DNA of 64,000 bases from Sweltsa coloradensis (Eukaryota; Arthropoda; Insecta; Plecoptera; Chloroperlidae): positions 124,001-188,000 of the forward strand of contig JAMZAV010000774.1 in NCBI GenBank assembly GCA_024449915.1. The letters run 5' to 3'. Shown here one piece after another: positions 31,555 through 46,500 of this stretch (position 1 is its first letter; every line of letters begins with the position of its first letter). The position numbers were made by a program, and so were the translations under genes. The notes under the pieces were generated by a model that made no database searches, was not told the DNA's origin, and saw nothing but the letters and a program-made list of their open reading frames with translations.

Positions 31555-34500
31555 AGACGACGATGACGTGCAAAACGTCAATGGTCACCCAAACCAAAAC
31601 ACCAGCCATTTACTTTCAAAACTTGAAATTACAACGGACCTGACTGATCGGTTTTGCCTATCCAGCTTTGTATGATGATATGAAGGAAGTGGGAGGTGGT
31701 TATGATTTATGAAACATCAGGGACGCGATTATTGATTGATTGATTGATTGATTGGATATTGCTTAACGTCTCATATTAATGCACTTTGGCTATTCGAGAC
31801 GATGAGTGGTGATAGATGAGGATGAAGTATGAAGTGAACAGAAGGTAGGAGGGGAAACCCGAGGGACACTGTTGCAAACCAAACCAAACTAGCTATATTA
31901 TACAGTGCATAGCTGTGTTTATCATGAGCATCACACCTGAATACTGAGAGCACAGACAGTGGTGGCTCAGCCGTAGCGTGCGGGACTCTGATTCGGGAGG
32001 TCGCGGGTTCGAGCCGCGCCACCGGGAATCCCGACTGAAAGTTTTTACCGATATGCAAGGGCTTACATTCCTTTGACATTGTCCAAACTCCAAAGTTAGG
32101 GATTCGAATGCAAGGGAGTCCTCTTAAACAGCCCTCGGGCATGCCTTCACAATTGTCCTATCCGCAACATATCTAAGTATGCATTGCACCCTGATCAGGT
32201 TTCACCAAGAGAAATGAAAAAATGTTCGTGTAATATAATTGAGCGAGCGAAGCGAGCGTCTCCACTTGACTCTTATGGCTCGAATGTCTGTTTTTTTTCT
32301 GTTACTGCTTCGATACAGGTCGCACCGTTTCTCTGATCGACCTGAAATTTTGCACACATGTACATACCACCTAGGCGGGTTGCTGTATAGTTTTGTGGCA
32401 AAATCGTTCAAAAAGTTAAAAAGTTACATTAAAGTTAATCGAAAGTTTTTTTTTCAAACTAAACGGCGACAAAATCTGAGGTGGCCAAATCATTTAGAAT
32501 GTCCGTCCGGTCACGAATATGTTAATTTTATTTTGATCCGATAAGTAGTGTAGATAGCAATTACATTTTAACAAAAGTAACGTTACCATGGCAACGAAAA
32601 GTCGCACAAGAATTCTGGTCACTATGTACTGCCACCTAGAAGAAATCAAGAGTAAAATAGTTTTCCCAAAGAAATGATGTCAAGGTCCTCTAGATGGCGG
32701 TGGATTTTATCCATTCTCTCCTATTTTACAAATTTTCAGCTAAATCGGTCAAGACCTAAACTTATTGGTATGTAACATTATGGGAATGTCGTACTCGGGT
32801 CGTGTTGCACGTACCGGTGCTCGCTCAACAACGCGTCCAACTGAGCGTTTTCCTAGTATATTATCTTGTAAGCTTCTAACTCGTTTGTAAACATTGCTAT
32901 TCTGCCAGGTCATGGTTTAAACCCGAAAGGAGAAAACATCTTGCGAGAATATTTGTATTTTACTTCCAAGGTGGAGGCCATATATCCGTCAGCCTCTACG
33001 CTTAGTTGACACCGCGAGTACTTAGGCCTACCTGTCACCACTCCCAATAAGATTACAGCTTGCGACAAACACTGCTTACTAGAGTTATTCGTAGATTGTT
33101 GCTCGCACAACGAATCAACAACGTGATTTATAGCATGTGCACTTCGATACTTATGATTGTATTGTGTCAACTTGTAAGCTAAGCGACCGCCGGAAGTAGA
33201 TTATATGTGAATGTTGTACTTCCGACTCGTATCAACCTTTACGTGCTCAACTTATCATCAGAGACGAGATATGGCTCAATCCTAGCACGCGAGACGCTGT
33301 CGGGACTCGGAAGGTTGTGGGTTCTAGTCCCAATCCCCAACTATAATTAATTAATTAATTAATTAATTAATTTATTTATTTATTTAACGTCTATCCTATT
33401 CAGTTATAAAAACTGATTTACAAAGGAGGACAACTAAATAAATCTAATTACATAGATGCAGACACAACAATGAACTACATTTTAGTAAATATTTGAAATA
33501 GTAATATTACAACAATGCATTAAATATTCAACAAATTTGATAACAAATAAAAAGGATATTAAATGCAAAATATGAATGAATCAAATATATAAAAAAGGGG
33601 GTGGGGAATGAAAAGAAAAGAAAAAAGAAAAGAAAAGAAAAAGAAAAGAAAAGAAAAAAGAAAAAAGGAAAGAAAAAAAAGAAAGAAAAAAGGAAAGAAA
33701 AAAAAAATACCTACCTAGTCTAATAGTTCGTCGCCTGGGCCCCGATTCATGTACATTTTTATCCCGGTATAAGCAGAGTTAGGTGGTATAAGTGCGGTAT
33801 AACTTCGAATCCAATTCATGAAGACTTATCCCGCCTAGCACGGGGATAAGAAAATATGTAAACAGATGGCGGACATTTTAAATTTTGCGTCTATGTGTAA
33901 AACGAGAAAAGTTGTCATTACTCTCATAAAACAAATCAGAAACCGTCTCGGGCCTAGGCCCAGATGTAGAAAATTATTCATAATACAACAGTGTAGGCCT
34001 AAAGTTCGATTAGGCTATAGGACTAGATAAAATTAATACGAACATAACACGTTTGACAAGCCCTTGGCCTCTCCTAGGCAACCCTAGGCCTGCACGACCT
34101 TGTTTTGACACACAACCCGCACAAATAACTAGTTTTGATTACTAAAAGCCTTATGCAGAGATGAACAATAGTATGATAGTCCTAGGCTATTCCAAAATTT
34201 ACGGCAATAATACGCATTTTCTTTTCTTTTAATGATCTCACGTAATCTTCTGTCAATAAATAAAAATGTAAAACAAAAGATGGTGCAAATTTTTAGTGTT
34301 CTTTTGCAAATCTGCTGATTTACATGGCTGTGGAATGCAGTGGAAAAAACATTTGTTGTACTTGTTGTTGGATTGAAAATTTCTGATTGGATGAGAGTTG
34401 CTCAGACTTAACCAGGCCTTATCCTGCCATGTCCTGCATTATACCGTCCTTATACCACTTATACCCGGGATAAATGTACATGAATCGGGGCCCAGAGGGG

Positions 34501-37500
34501 GGCATTCTTGCTACGGGAATAGTAAAACATAAGAAGGTAAATGTCAGAATTGTGCCGTCGGAATTCCTCCCCAACTATTAGGCGGTATTGTGGGAGTCAG
34601 TGGTCGGGGGGGTCAGTGGCGAACTATAGTCCTTTGATTTGATTTGGGTGGCGAACATTAATATAACCACGAACATAAATATGTATCCAGGTACAATTAG
34701 GGGTGTGGGGGGATGCTCCCAGTCCCAGCTAGTGCAGGTCTGGGGCGCACAGCCCAGAATTTGTATTTTTAACATTGTAAATGGTGGTATTATTCTAAGT
34801 TTTAGTGTCTTGCCACAAAATTGTCCCCCCCCCCCCGTAGTTACGCCACTGCCCCTGATCCTCTTTATAGTCCCCCACTGGAAATCAGTTATCAGAAATG
34901 TATTATATTTGCATTTTATATGGAAGAACAGACTCACTCAGCCACTGGGCAACTTTCTCACGGACATGAAACTAAACATCACACAATTCGGAGAATATCG
35001 TCTCGACTCTAGCAAACCAATTTCAGTGGAATATTCCAGATGTTGACGAAATCTCGAGAAACGCGAACTCATTATAACGAACAGTAAGAGATTGAAATAA
35101 TAAACAATGTAATAAATAACCAAATAAATTAAAATTATTTTATTTGAAAACAACATCGATGAATTGCAAGTCTCCCCAAATTGAATGACAGAGTCAATAA
35201 TCCATATCAGCGGCCGTACTGTTAAAGCCAAAGGTCAAACGATTAACCAGAGATAATATTTAATTACTTCAAAATATACAAAGACAAACACATAGTTTTT
35301 CTTAAATTAAATACTTCAAGGACTAGGGAAAAAGCTGCAGTTGCATGTCCTTTGATTAAGTAGGCCTACTTCTTTGACTCCTCTTCTCTGAGTTGCTTTG
35401 CTTTGAATATCTCTAACGCCTACATTTTGAACACACGATCCCCGGAAATGTGTTTTAAGTAAGAGTTCTCAATATTTGGAAGCGAGCAGGTCCTGATCGG
35501 CCTAGATAATAGAAAACTGATGTGGTGGATCTTATTTATAGGTAGAGATACGTTTTTAGCATTTAAATTTAGATTATTTAGCATTAATTTTTTCAAAATT
35601 AGCATTTTGTAGCATCTATTTTTCCTTTCCTCTAAAACCCTATATGAGGGGTGTTTCTTGCACTTTAATGATTAGGCCTAATGATGAATTATAGTAACAT
35701 TTCAATTCAATATATGCCACAACAAATGTTAGAATACATTGTCAAACTAGTTCTCTAAGGGTATGGAAAAACATTATTTTTAGTAAAATTAGCATTTTGT
35801 AGCATTATACCAAATATTTGTTCACCGATTTAGCATCAAAAACCTAAAACGCTAAAAATACGTATCTCTACTTATAGGGTACTACAGTTCAAACTACAAA
35901 AACACATTGATATTTTTGAAAAAAAAATATTGTTTTAAAAGGCAAACAGGTAAAAACACATTTTGTGAATAGCTAGCTTGAAAGAAAACCCAAGTTAGAC
36001 TGTCGTCGACACAAGACAGTTCCACGCACGTAGTGTGCTTTGCATAGCTTGCAGATCCCACGGCATATAACGCGATGCGGTTGCTAAAGTTACTTCCACG
36101 TAAAGAGCTCGTCTGAACGCGATGCAGAGGTGATTGTGATGGACACAATTAAACAATAGCATACGAAGCGATATTGATCACTATAAACAACCGTTTATTA
36201 TAATGAGCGTTCTACTTATGTGGAGCCATTCCCTTGTCTTCCCACGATTGGACAGATTGGTCAATGTGCGGTTCTGGTATTCGTTGCGACCAGACCCAAG
36301 TGAGCACTACTTGTCTGTTTGTTCTAGGTGATCCACCGCCTGCCCATGAAGTACCTGGGAGACGAGGTGCATCATTCTGGGTGGAACGTGTGCAGCAGTT
36401 GCCATGGCGACCAGGCCAAGCAGCGCAACAAGATGGTGCTGCCGTGTCTCGGCTCAGACAGAATCTACATCGTGGACATGGCTGACCCGAAGGCGCCGAC
36501 CATGCACAAAGTATTGTTCTTTATTCCTCATCTATATGATTGTTCCGAAGCAAGTAAGCAGATGCTGACGTCACTGGCGGGTGGATTGCAGCCAATCAGC
36601 GGTCACCGATTTAAAATACTGATCGCTCATTGGCCCGCCGAAACCGCGCGCATCAGCTTACTTACTACTTACACTCTCGAGTCTCAAGACGATATAAGGG
36701 TGATAATTGGTGAATGGTGAATTACAAACTTAAACATCCTTGCCACCATTCCTACTCTTTTCACTCCCTGAGATCTCAATTTATACTAGAAAAACACTTT
36801 CGCACACCCTCTGTGTCCTGACTACAAGGCCTTCCCTACCTCTTACCGTCAGTGTTTAATCCTGTAGAGTAAACTACACTTGTGCAAGGCACATGCAGTG
36901 GCGTAGGAACTATTTTTTTAGTGGGGGGGTCACACTCAAGTTGACTTCGTGGTTGGGTGGGCAAACCGGGGTCTGGGGCCAAGCCCCAGCCGCCGGAGGC
37001 TTTTTCGCCGTGGGTGAGATTTTTTTCAAAAGGTGCCCTTGATAGGTGGCCTAAAACACGTTTTCAGGCGAATTTAAATTATGAAGAAGAGTTACATTTT
37101 GAAGCTAATATTGCATTGAAGATTGATTACCTGACTAAAATCGGCGACAGTCTGCTTGGGAGTGAAAACATTGCACACAAAATATAATGAATATTAGTCG
37201 AAAATCAGATGGCTAGTCTAGTATCGCAAATCACGTCTCTTACTGAATTTTTCTAAAAAAAATGTTAACAAAAACCTTCCTTTTTGTTTGCAAGCCCGAC
37301 TGTAATAAAAATCCTAAAAATCACCCAACAAACTATAAGTTAGAAAATGACACCCATACCTGACTTGACCCCCCCACTGGGGGGGGGGGGGGTCAAGCCA
37401 ACAAGTGAGGGGGGAGTTGTCCCCCCATCCCCCCCCGTTCCTACGCCCCTGGGCACATGCAATAACTCAAATGAATGTATTACAAGAATTTTAGTTTATA

Positions 37501-40500
37501 CCTAGACATAAAAATTAGAAGAGTTTCAACCACATTATGGAACTGCTATATAGCTAATGTTTGCCTATCACGTGACCTAGGTGATCGAGCCCGAGGAGCT
37601 GCACGCGCTGAATGTAACAACCCCTCACACCAGCCACTGTCTGGCGACCGGCGAGATCATGGTGTCGGTCATGGGAACCACAGACGGCGGGAGTACCGGA
37701 GACTTCGTGCTCATTGACGGGGAGACGTTCAAGGTCAAAGGTGAGGGGTCAGGGGTCACACAGGGAGGGGGTAGGTTTGGAATCATATAGGGGGGAAGTC
37801 GCGAAAACGGTAGGAGTATGTAAGGGGTGGGTGTGGGCTAGTCTGGAGTTTTCATTAACATAATAATTATGTCAAACATCAACAACAACAACAACAAACC
37901 GTTACTAATTATTGGTAACGGTTTGTCAGGTAGAGAGCGAAGGAATGCCAAAATCACAGCATACGGACATAATCACGGTAGTCCCGGTAGTTCCGTTGTA
38001 CGACAGTACTATTTATAACTCCATGGTACGACCATTGACTGTCGCTGGATAACAAAGTCCTGTCCTCAGATAACAAACAGTAGATAGTTCTCTATCTGAG
38101 GTATTTGCTCGCTGCGCTCCCTCGTCTCATAAACGGCGGTGTGTTCTGTGTTACAGGGCTGTGGGCAGGCGGAGGAAAGGCCGCCAAGTTCGGATACGAC
38201 TTCTGGTACCAACCCCTGTTCGACATCATGGTCTCCAGTGAATGGGGCCGCCCTAGCAACTTCTTGAAGGGGTTTGACGGCCCGGGAACACAGGACCGGG
38301 GTAAAAGAAACACTGTACAGACTAATACTTAAAGTCCTATCATATAGATTGTTTTATTACGAATTAATACTGGGCAGAATACATCCAGATTCAATTTAAT
38401 TAATTATCTTTTGGATTAGTTCTACACATTTTATATGAGTTATTGATTTGGTTTGGACTTCGATTTAAAAAACTTTTTTCTTATCGTAGATGAGTGTCTT
38501 CCTATCTTATCCACAAAGACAAACATTATGTATTCTTTGGTCTAACCCGGACTTATACATTATAGTTTTTAGCCTATTCTGGTATGTGGGGGGTTCGGAA
38601 TTATTGAGCAAGTGGCAAATTAATATTATTGGATGCACAACAGATAAGTGAAGGGAAAATAAAGATTACTGCCGATTGCTGGACTGGAATATAAACCAGT
38701 TGTGTGATAGCATTGACCCAATATCTTCGAATATTCAGCACTTCGTCATAATCAATGTCAACAAATAACAATCAACATTTGTGTCCAAGCAAGGTGTACA
38801 TTGTACAATTAAGTGCGACTCTCACGAAGAATCAGTCTTGCTACTGAGAAGACAAGACAAATAATATTTATCAGGCGTGGTGATAGTATTATCACAAGTA
38901 CGTCCTGCCTCCGTTGTGTCTAGCCAGGTCCAAGTTAGGCGATAAATCAGTTAGAACGAGGGTGACCACAAGTTCCCCGTCTGCTGCATCGCCCGATAGT
39001 TGGGAACTATTTTAATCTGACTTGAGCGGTCGGAGTTGTGTGGTCGAGTTTCCAGCAAAAAGAGTTTCCGAGTAAGTTTCCAACCCTCGGACATCGGCCC
39101 TTGAGATTGTGGTTGTGTCATAAGTCTCGCAGACTTATCCCAGCAGCCAGGAGCCGATGAATGCCTACTTATCTACACACATATACAGACAAAAAGCCAC
39201 CTTTAGTGTATGACGAGCAAGAAATAACTGTTGAATAACTATAGCTAAAATCGACAATAGACGTTTGGTTTCAATTAACTAAATAGTAAACAAATTAACC
39301 GATTGTTGGTGCTATCTATGTTAGCCTATATAATGTTTATGCAATATTCACTTTTAAGTTAAGATTAGAATCATCAATTTGGTTTCCATTTCACGTGCAA
39401 AGTTTTGATCATCATTCACCACTGTTGCCACTCGGCCATTCAATCAGAAACCTGCATAAAATGCATGTATCAGTGTAATTATTTACTCTATAAAATATGC
39501 AGAGATCGCAGTAAAACATAAATGGCTCAAGGAAATAAGTAAATAACAATATTGCACTTTTTGATGTATATTAAGCTCTATGAAACAATGATACAATCCT
39601 GCTTTTATTTTGTAAAGTTGAGAGAAAGATGCAAGAGAAGAAACCCAATTTAATAGAAACATTTTTTCGCGTTTTATCCGGTACAAAACAACAAAACCTA
39701 ATTACATTGTAGAAAGCCAATGGAATGTTATGACGCCGCACTTGTTGTGTTCACTTGTGTACGCACGATAGCAGTTGAAAGAGAGCCCCAGTTTCCCACC
39801 CCAACTTGTACATTTCACTCCCCCCCCCCCTCTCCCTCTTGTCAATCGAAATACTCCATGTCAAACGAACTACGCAACTCTGGGGGCGAATAACGATGTG
39901 TCCTTTGCTTTAAAGAGTTTGCAATCCAAGAGGTCCCGGGTTCAAGTCTCAGCTACGAAGCACATACTACAGTTTCCTCCGCTGAGAATCTACATGCCGA
40001 TTAGATTGAACCGCGCCCTTGTGTTTCATGCAGACATCTACGGGCGGAACATCAACTTCTTCTCATGGAAGGAACGTCGCCTGATCCAGAGTCTAGACCT
40101 GGGGGAAGACGGCATCGCCCCCTTAGAGATCCGGTTCCTGCACAACCCTCGGGAATCCCAGGGCTTCGTGGGATGCGCGGTCAACGCCAATGTCTTCAGG
40201 TACAAAGTACTTTCATTCCACACACTCGTCCCGTTAGAGGTTGACAGTCACAGGACTGGGGGCCCTCCGAACACTCCTGTCCTCTCATTCCACAGTCCAC
40301 ACCCTCGTCCCGTTAGAGGTTTCCACTCACAGGACACTCCTATCCGGACAGTCAGTCCTGACCTCCTACCAGGCCCGTATTAACCATAAGGCTAACTAGG
40401 CTATAGCCTAGGGGCGCAAGCTCTCAGGGGGCGCAATGCGCCCTCTTGCAACAAAGCTGCCTTGTTTCGAGTATTGACTGCACAAAAATTACATCATTTT

Positions 40501-43500
40501 GGTATTGTATTTATTTAGCCCTAAAACCCATCAAACGCATTCTAAAAACCTCATTTTCAAAATTTTCGCCTGCGGCGCTATTGTTGGGGGGCCCCTCAAG
40601 CTCCCCGGGGGTGCTTGGCCAACTAAAGTACAAAATTTAATTTTGCCCCCCCCCCCCCTGCCAAAATTCTTACTGGCGCCCATGTAGGTAGGTAGGGCCA
40701 ATACAGGGGCGCTTAAAATATTATAGCCTAGGGGCGCCAAATGCTTTAATCCGGCCCTGCCTCCTACATACAACACAACCTCAGGTGATAAGAGCTCTGG
40801 CTACCTCGGTTCGAGTCCTGGTCGAGGCTAGAGTATCGCAGCTGATATCATCAACATGCTGCTGTCTTACCACTACGTCAAGAAGCGAATTATGGTTTAA
40901 ATACGTGATCTATTTCCCGACTTCTTTGCATGGGATGTAAACGTCAATCAGTATGGCTGGGATTAAAAACTCAGTGTATTGGTCGCGAAGTGAATAGGGT
41001 GTATGCTTAACTTCAACAAAGGTGAGGTGAACACTCTACAGAGGATTGTCATAGTCTAACTCTAAACTATAGTAAGGAAGGGTGTATGCTTTACTTCAAC
41101 AAATGTGAGGTGAACACTCTACAGAGGATTGGCATAGTCTAACTCTAAACTATAGTAAGGAAGGGTGTATGCTTTACTTCAACTAAGGTGAGGTGAACAC
41201 TCTACTGAGGATTGGCATAGTCTAACTCTAACCTATAGTAAGGATTTTCCATGAGTATACATATTGCCGGGTCATTCTTGATATGGTACAAAGTACAAAG
41301 TAAAGCATTGCGTTTTCCATCATTATTTTAAATAGTAATAAAACATAAAGCGATCAAGCTGGTCGTCCTTCAATTCAAACAAATTTTAATAACATTCCTT
41401 CTTTCTATTCCATTTCTAAAATCACTATAAATCTAAATCTAATTCAATGTTCAACGATCTTCAGTCCACATTTTAGTGAAATGTAACTTGAACCATTAAT
41501 CAATGCTTGAACTAAACTGCTTTCATAAATGTGTACAAAGATGACTGCAGATAGAACCAATGGCTGGATCATATCGCTACGAATTGATTCAGTCAAGTAT
41601 GCTCTGTCTATGTGTTGCGAACATCAATCAATTGGATAATTGCAATGTGCTTATCATCCTAGGGGGAACGATGTTTGTCGGTGTCACCCTAATCTTCCTG
41701 TTCCTGGTTTCAGGTTCTACAAGAAGGAGAGCGGCCGGTGGGCGGCGGAGAAGGTCATCGACGTGCCCAACAAGAAGATCGAGGGATGGGGAGCGGCGAC
41801 CATGGAGGGTAAGTGGTTCAGGACAGGAACAACTACGGAGCTTTTTAGCAACACGCGGTTAAAAGATAATTAGAATTTAAAACAAGTTGTGAACTGACAG
41901 ACGAAACACATTCTTGCATCAAATATTTCCATAGAAACAGTTTTCCTAAACATAGTTTTTATAGTGTATACATGCCGCAATAAAATACAAATTACATCAA
42001 ATTTTTGCTGAATGCTGCTGGATATTATGGTATTTCATATTTGATAAACTTCTCTTTCATGCTGCCTATGTTGAAGAGCTGAAAGAAATCACAGAGGGAG
42101 ATGCAAGGTAAAATCAATTAATTTATGCTTGGGCACACTCTTCAATTTCCCACAATACATCAATCAATATTTGTTGGGTGGGTTTCCACAATCTCTTCGC
42201 GAGTTATTAAGAAGGTTAAGCGTCTTACAAAGTAAGGCAAAGCCTGACTAGGATTCTCAGAGATTTAATAGACGAGGTTTAATTAAAGCATGAGCAAACT
42301 TCAAGAGAGAAGACTTTCTCGTGCAAGAAACTTGATGGTTAAGTGTGAGGATTAAACAAACATAAGCAAACTATATGAAAATAAATCGAGACATGAAGAA
42401 ATTTATCTCAGCTGGGTATAGAACCCCAATCTCCCGATTGCAGGTCGGACGCTTTAACTCGGAAGTGGTAAAAGCCAAAATATTTAGAAATTTGTTGTTG
42501 GCGGTGCTGTTTTGCTTTACATTTATTTAGGAATACAATATGGCTAAAACATATTTTCTGTTATCCATGTTTAAATATTGTTTAACACAATTTCCTGGCA
42601 AATTTACTGTTTGCCATGCTTCACTATATTTAAAAAGGTCAAACGTTATGTCATAATTGTAAAATATATGCAATTTTGTTAAAAGATGGCGACATTATTG
42701 GCCGATGGAGCCGCGCCTGGTGGGCCAGGTGTTCCTAGGGGGGAGCATTCTCCAGGGGGGCCCGGTTACAGTCACCCACGACGGGGAACTAAAGGTAAGT
42801 TTTAGTACCAATAGTCGAAATGGGGGGGGGGGGGAGGTGGGGCACGCACCAATCTTGGCAATTCCAATTAGTAATTACCAAAAATGTACAATAGTCTCCC
42901 ACCCTCTCCCACGTGAAGAAGTACTGCCATTACCCTACGCACCCTTTTAAAGATCTGCATAAAACAGAAACCGTGGTACACAATTTCAAAATCGGAAACA
43001 GCTATCTTGGCACTTGATTACCATAAGGCAGAAAGAAAAGGAAGATTTTTACTCAGAGGGGAGTAAGGTAATGGAGGTTTCCGTTGCGTGGTGTCAGTTG
43101 ATGAGTTGATTAAACAAACATACAATGAAAAAGTACACCCAGCCTCCGCGATTAGTGATGTTTACATGATGGTGTTTTATAGTTTACCTGGCGATATTTG
43201 TAAATAAGCAAGCACCTGCACATTACTATAATTAATTTTGCATATTTTATTTGATTGTTTCAAGACATCTTAAAACGAAAGTCTTCTTCAATAGAAATGT
43301 GTTTTCTTTCCTGCCCTGATCAAAGCTGTTGGAGGGGAAGAGATGTCTACCTTGATTATGTTGTGAATTATTCTGCACTGGAGAATCCAGTTCTCTCCCT
43401 GCTCATTCATCGCAAGACTAATCTTAGTTAGACTTCACTGAAAGCAGCAGCGAGTGGGTGAATATCTAACCGTCTTATTGGAACCAGCAGAGACGAGGGT

Positions 43501-46500
43501 TGGCGCATGGCGACCCTCGTTGTAATCTGATGCCTCTCTCTCTGACTGGGAGATAATCTCCAGTAAACCCGAGATTACGGCTGACAAGGGGTCCTGTGTT
43601 CCTCCTACTCCAGTCGGGACTCTGGACTACTCCCGAGTCCTGAGTCCTGACAGATTGCAAGGCTAACGTCCAATTAGAGCAAGGACCACTGTACACATTG
43701 CTGACATATTCCGTCAACAAGGTATTATCAGTTGAGCCTATCTTACCATGGATAACAAACAGCTCTGTATAATATGTATGTTTGATTACTTCGAACCAAG
43801 AAAATGCAAGATCGATCAGCAATTAGTTATTTGTGGCAATTGACCTCTCATGTCAATGTCCAATGGCATATTGACTTTTGTTTGTATTTGATAACTGTAA
43901 ATATGGTTTGCCCAATAATAATATACAAACAACCAGTCAATGAGTGAGTTTTATTAGCCTCCCTGTTTTTTCTCTGTAAGTGTAAGGTAATGAACATTTA
44001 GGCTGCTTATTTCTCTACAGTTTTGCATCTCGTTTCTCCCATATTTCGCTAAAATGTACTTCGTAATTGATACTTGACATTTTCATTAGTGTAAGTAGTT
44101 TGAAAGTGGGATGGTTAATTATTTACTGTTCTGTTTTGTATAACAAGAACGCGCAATGTTTTAGCGAGGAATACATATTTAAAGAGACCTCCTATATCTT
44201 CTTTCATTTCTCCCAGCTTCTGCTTCATTCAAAAGATTTGACTTCTATACAATATTCTATTATTTATTTTCCACGACATAATTTGACGTTTTCTTTGTGC
44301 GTCGTCTTTCTAAAGTAAGCTTTCATAAAGGAGTTTGAATCTCTTGTTATATTCAGAGCGCAATGGCGTACCCCTGGGCATATAGCAGACTACACAGGGT
44401 CGTCTGGGCGACAAGGAATAAGGTTCACCGTCAGGGCTGGATACGCCTCTTCATGCTTAGCATAAAGTAGCTAATTGGAACAAAACCGTAAAAAGTATGG
44501 TACAAAACCAGGACTGAGTCTCATTACTCGTTGGGTGGACTATGATTGTAGCTCCTACAACTCCCAAGGTTCGAACCCAGACTAAGCAATCGTTTCTCAT
44601 CTCTTGCTCATCATTACCGTATTATTATTTTTAATCCTATAAAGTGAGTGTGGTGGCTAATCAACAGCATTGTGCACGACTGGACGAAGTCGAAATCACA
44701 ATCAAACTAGCTAGAGAACGCCGCGAATCTAGTCGAGAATGTGCGATTCATACTTTTCAAACTACTTCTACATTTTTACATCGATCAAGTCAATTGCAAT
44801 TTGTTTGCGTTCTCACAAAGGTGATGCATATTCTCGTTCACGGTTTATTTGTCAAGTTTTGCACCCAAGTAACAAACATCTTGTATATTATTTTCGTTGA
44901 GTTGAGGTGTAATTTACCTAAGAAGATCCGAGGTGTATGTAACCTCTAGAGACGTGGACACTTCCTGCTTAGATAACTGCTGTTTATCCTCCGTCTCATA
45001 GATATACGACCCCTCACCAACCGAACTGTGCTTATCTCGTCCAGCCCCCCCCCCCCACTCTTCTTCCTCTTCTGGAGTTTATCTGACCAATAATAACTAG
45101 TTCAGTACTGTTTTCGCCACTGTTGACCACTATTATACCACAACTCAACCATAATAACCACCCATTAAACAAAGTAACTTTATCACAACTTTTAACAACA
45201 CTCATTATTTTTCTTGGCCCCCACATTCCCTTAAAAAAACTCCAAAGAAACCTCTAATCTTCTGCCAAAAAGACGAGTGGTCAAACTTTTCAACCCCGAG
45301 GGTGTGTTTGACATTTGACCTATTGCCATTCGTCTCCGAGTCAACCACCACCCTTTCTATTGATCATCCCCTTCACACAAACTTTACGCCCTCATTTAAC
45401 ACCCCTAACTGCAGAACTTCTTACTACTGTAGAGACCAATAACTTTTTACAGTCTATAAAGCTACATTCGCCTCGGCAAAGCTTTATTTTCGCATCAATA
45501 ACACGCTCGTAAAGTAAAACAGTTCCCATTTGATATCGGCTCCATCTGAGGGGGCAAGTTTTATAGCCATTTGTAAAAATAACGAGCTTGAACATATTGA
45601 GCATAAACTTAAGCACTTTGGAACCTTGGTTATTGGACTAGCACTAGATTAGATGTAATCAGTTATGTGACTGAGTGGGAGACTCTAAATACGAATTTCT
45701 TTATTTATAATGTTTCGTTTCGGTACCGACATGGGCCCCATTATCAGGATTACACACCATCATCATTCATCAGCCGTCCTGATGACTTCAGCTCTTAGAT
45801 TCAGCCTTTAGAAGGGATATTTGCAGGCGCGTCGGAACGTTTTGAAAGTTGGGGGGGGCAAGCCCATTAGTAGAATTCGTAGGGTACAGATGGGGTCTGG
45901 GGCGAAGCCCCAGCCGCTGGAGGCGTTTTTTGCCGAAGGCGGAAAAAATTTCACTATACTACAGTTATTTCGTCATGTTTTAACTGCACTCGGACTCTGT
46001 AAACGATGTTTTACATCAACTATCTGCGATCTAAAAACTCTACAAATTTACGTGAAGTGGCCCTTTTTAATAAATTACAACATATTTTTTATGTATGACA
46101 AGCATACAGGCAAACATATTATTATTGTTTTACCCTCTTTAAAACAAAAAAAATACTTCCTGAGACTGTTTAGTACGTTTTATATTTTAAATTACGACAT
46201 CAATTTAATCTTTAACACCATTAAACACGAAACAATACACACACACATTAAACCACAGATAATAGAGTACTCTATTATCTGTGCTTAAACTTTACTTTAA
46301 ACTTCACACTTCACACTACACTACTTACACTCTAAGAGGAATAATCTTCCCACAACGCATAACGATGCGACACGAGTGAACCAAAGCCCAACTTGCGTCT
46401 GCCAATAACTATAGCAAATCATTCAAAGGGATGTTTGGATTAGACGTGAGTCCGAGTCACGTGTCCACTCTCACTGAAGTGCAAGTGAGTGACCGGCACA

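Noticed and set aside
31391..31609. Valine/threonine homopolymer frames
   Set aside because: Produced by the (GACAAC)n microsatellite; not a protein.
36234..36485. Plus-strand frame overlapping exon 3 in another frame
   Set aside because: Shadow of SELENBP1 exon 3; the real frame carries the conserved HHSGWN and CxxC motifs.
39775..40383. Open frame of 202 codons on the plus strand
   Set aside because: It includes SELENBP1 exon 6 in frame but runs into intron on both sides; the GT and AG sites at 40200 and 40033 and family length show only 40034-40199 is coding.
42072..42112. Exon-like [15 protein letters not shown] followed by GTAAAA in the gap where exon 8 is missing
   Set aside because: It has no resemblance to the missing SELENBP1 segment and no convincing acceptor; too short to interpret.
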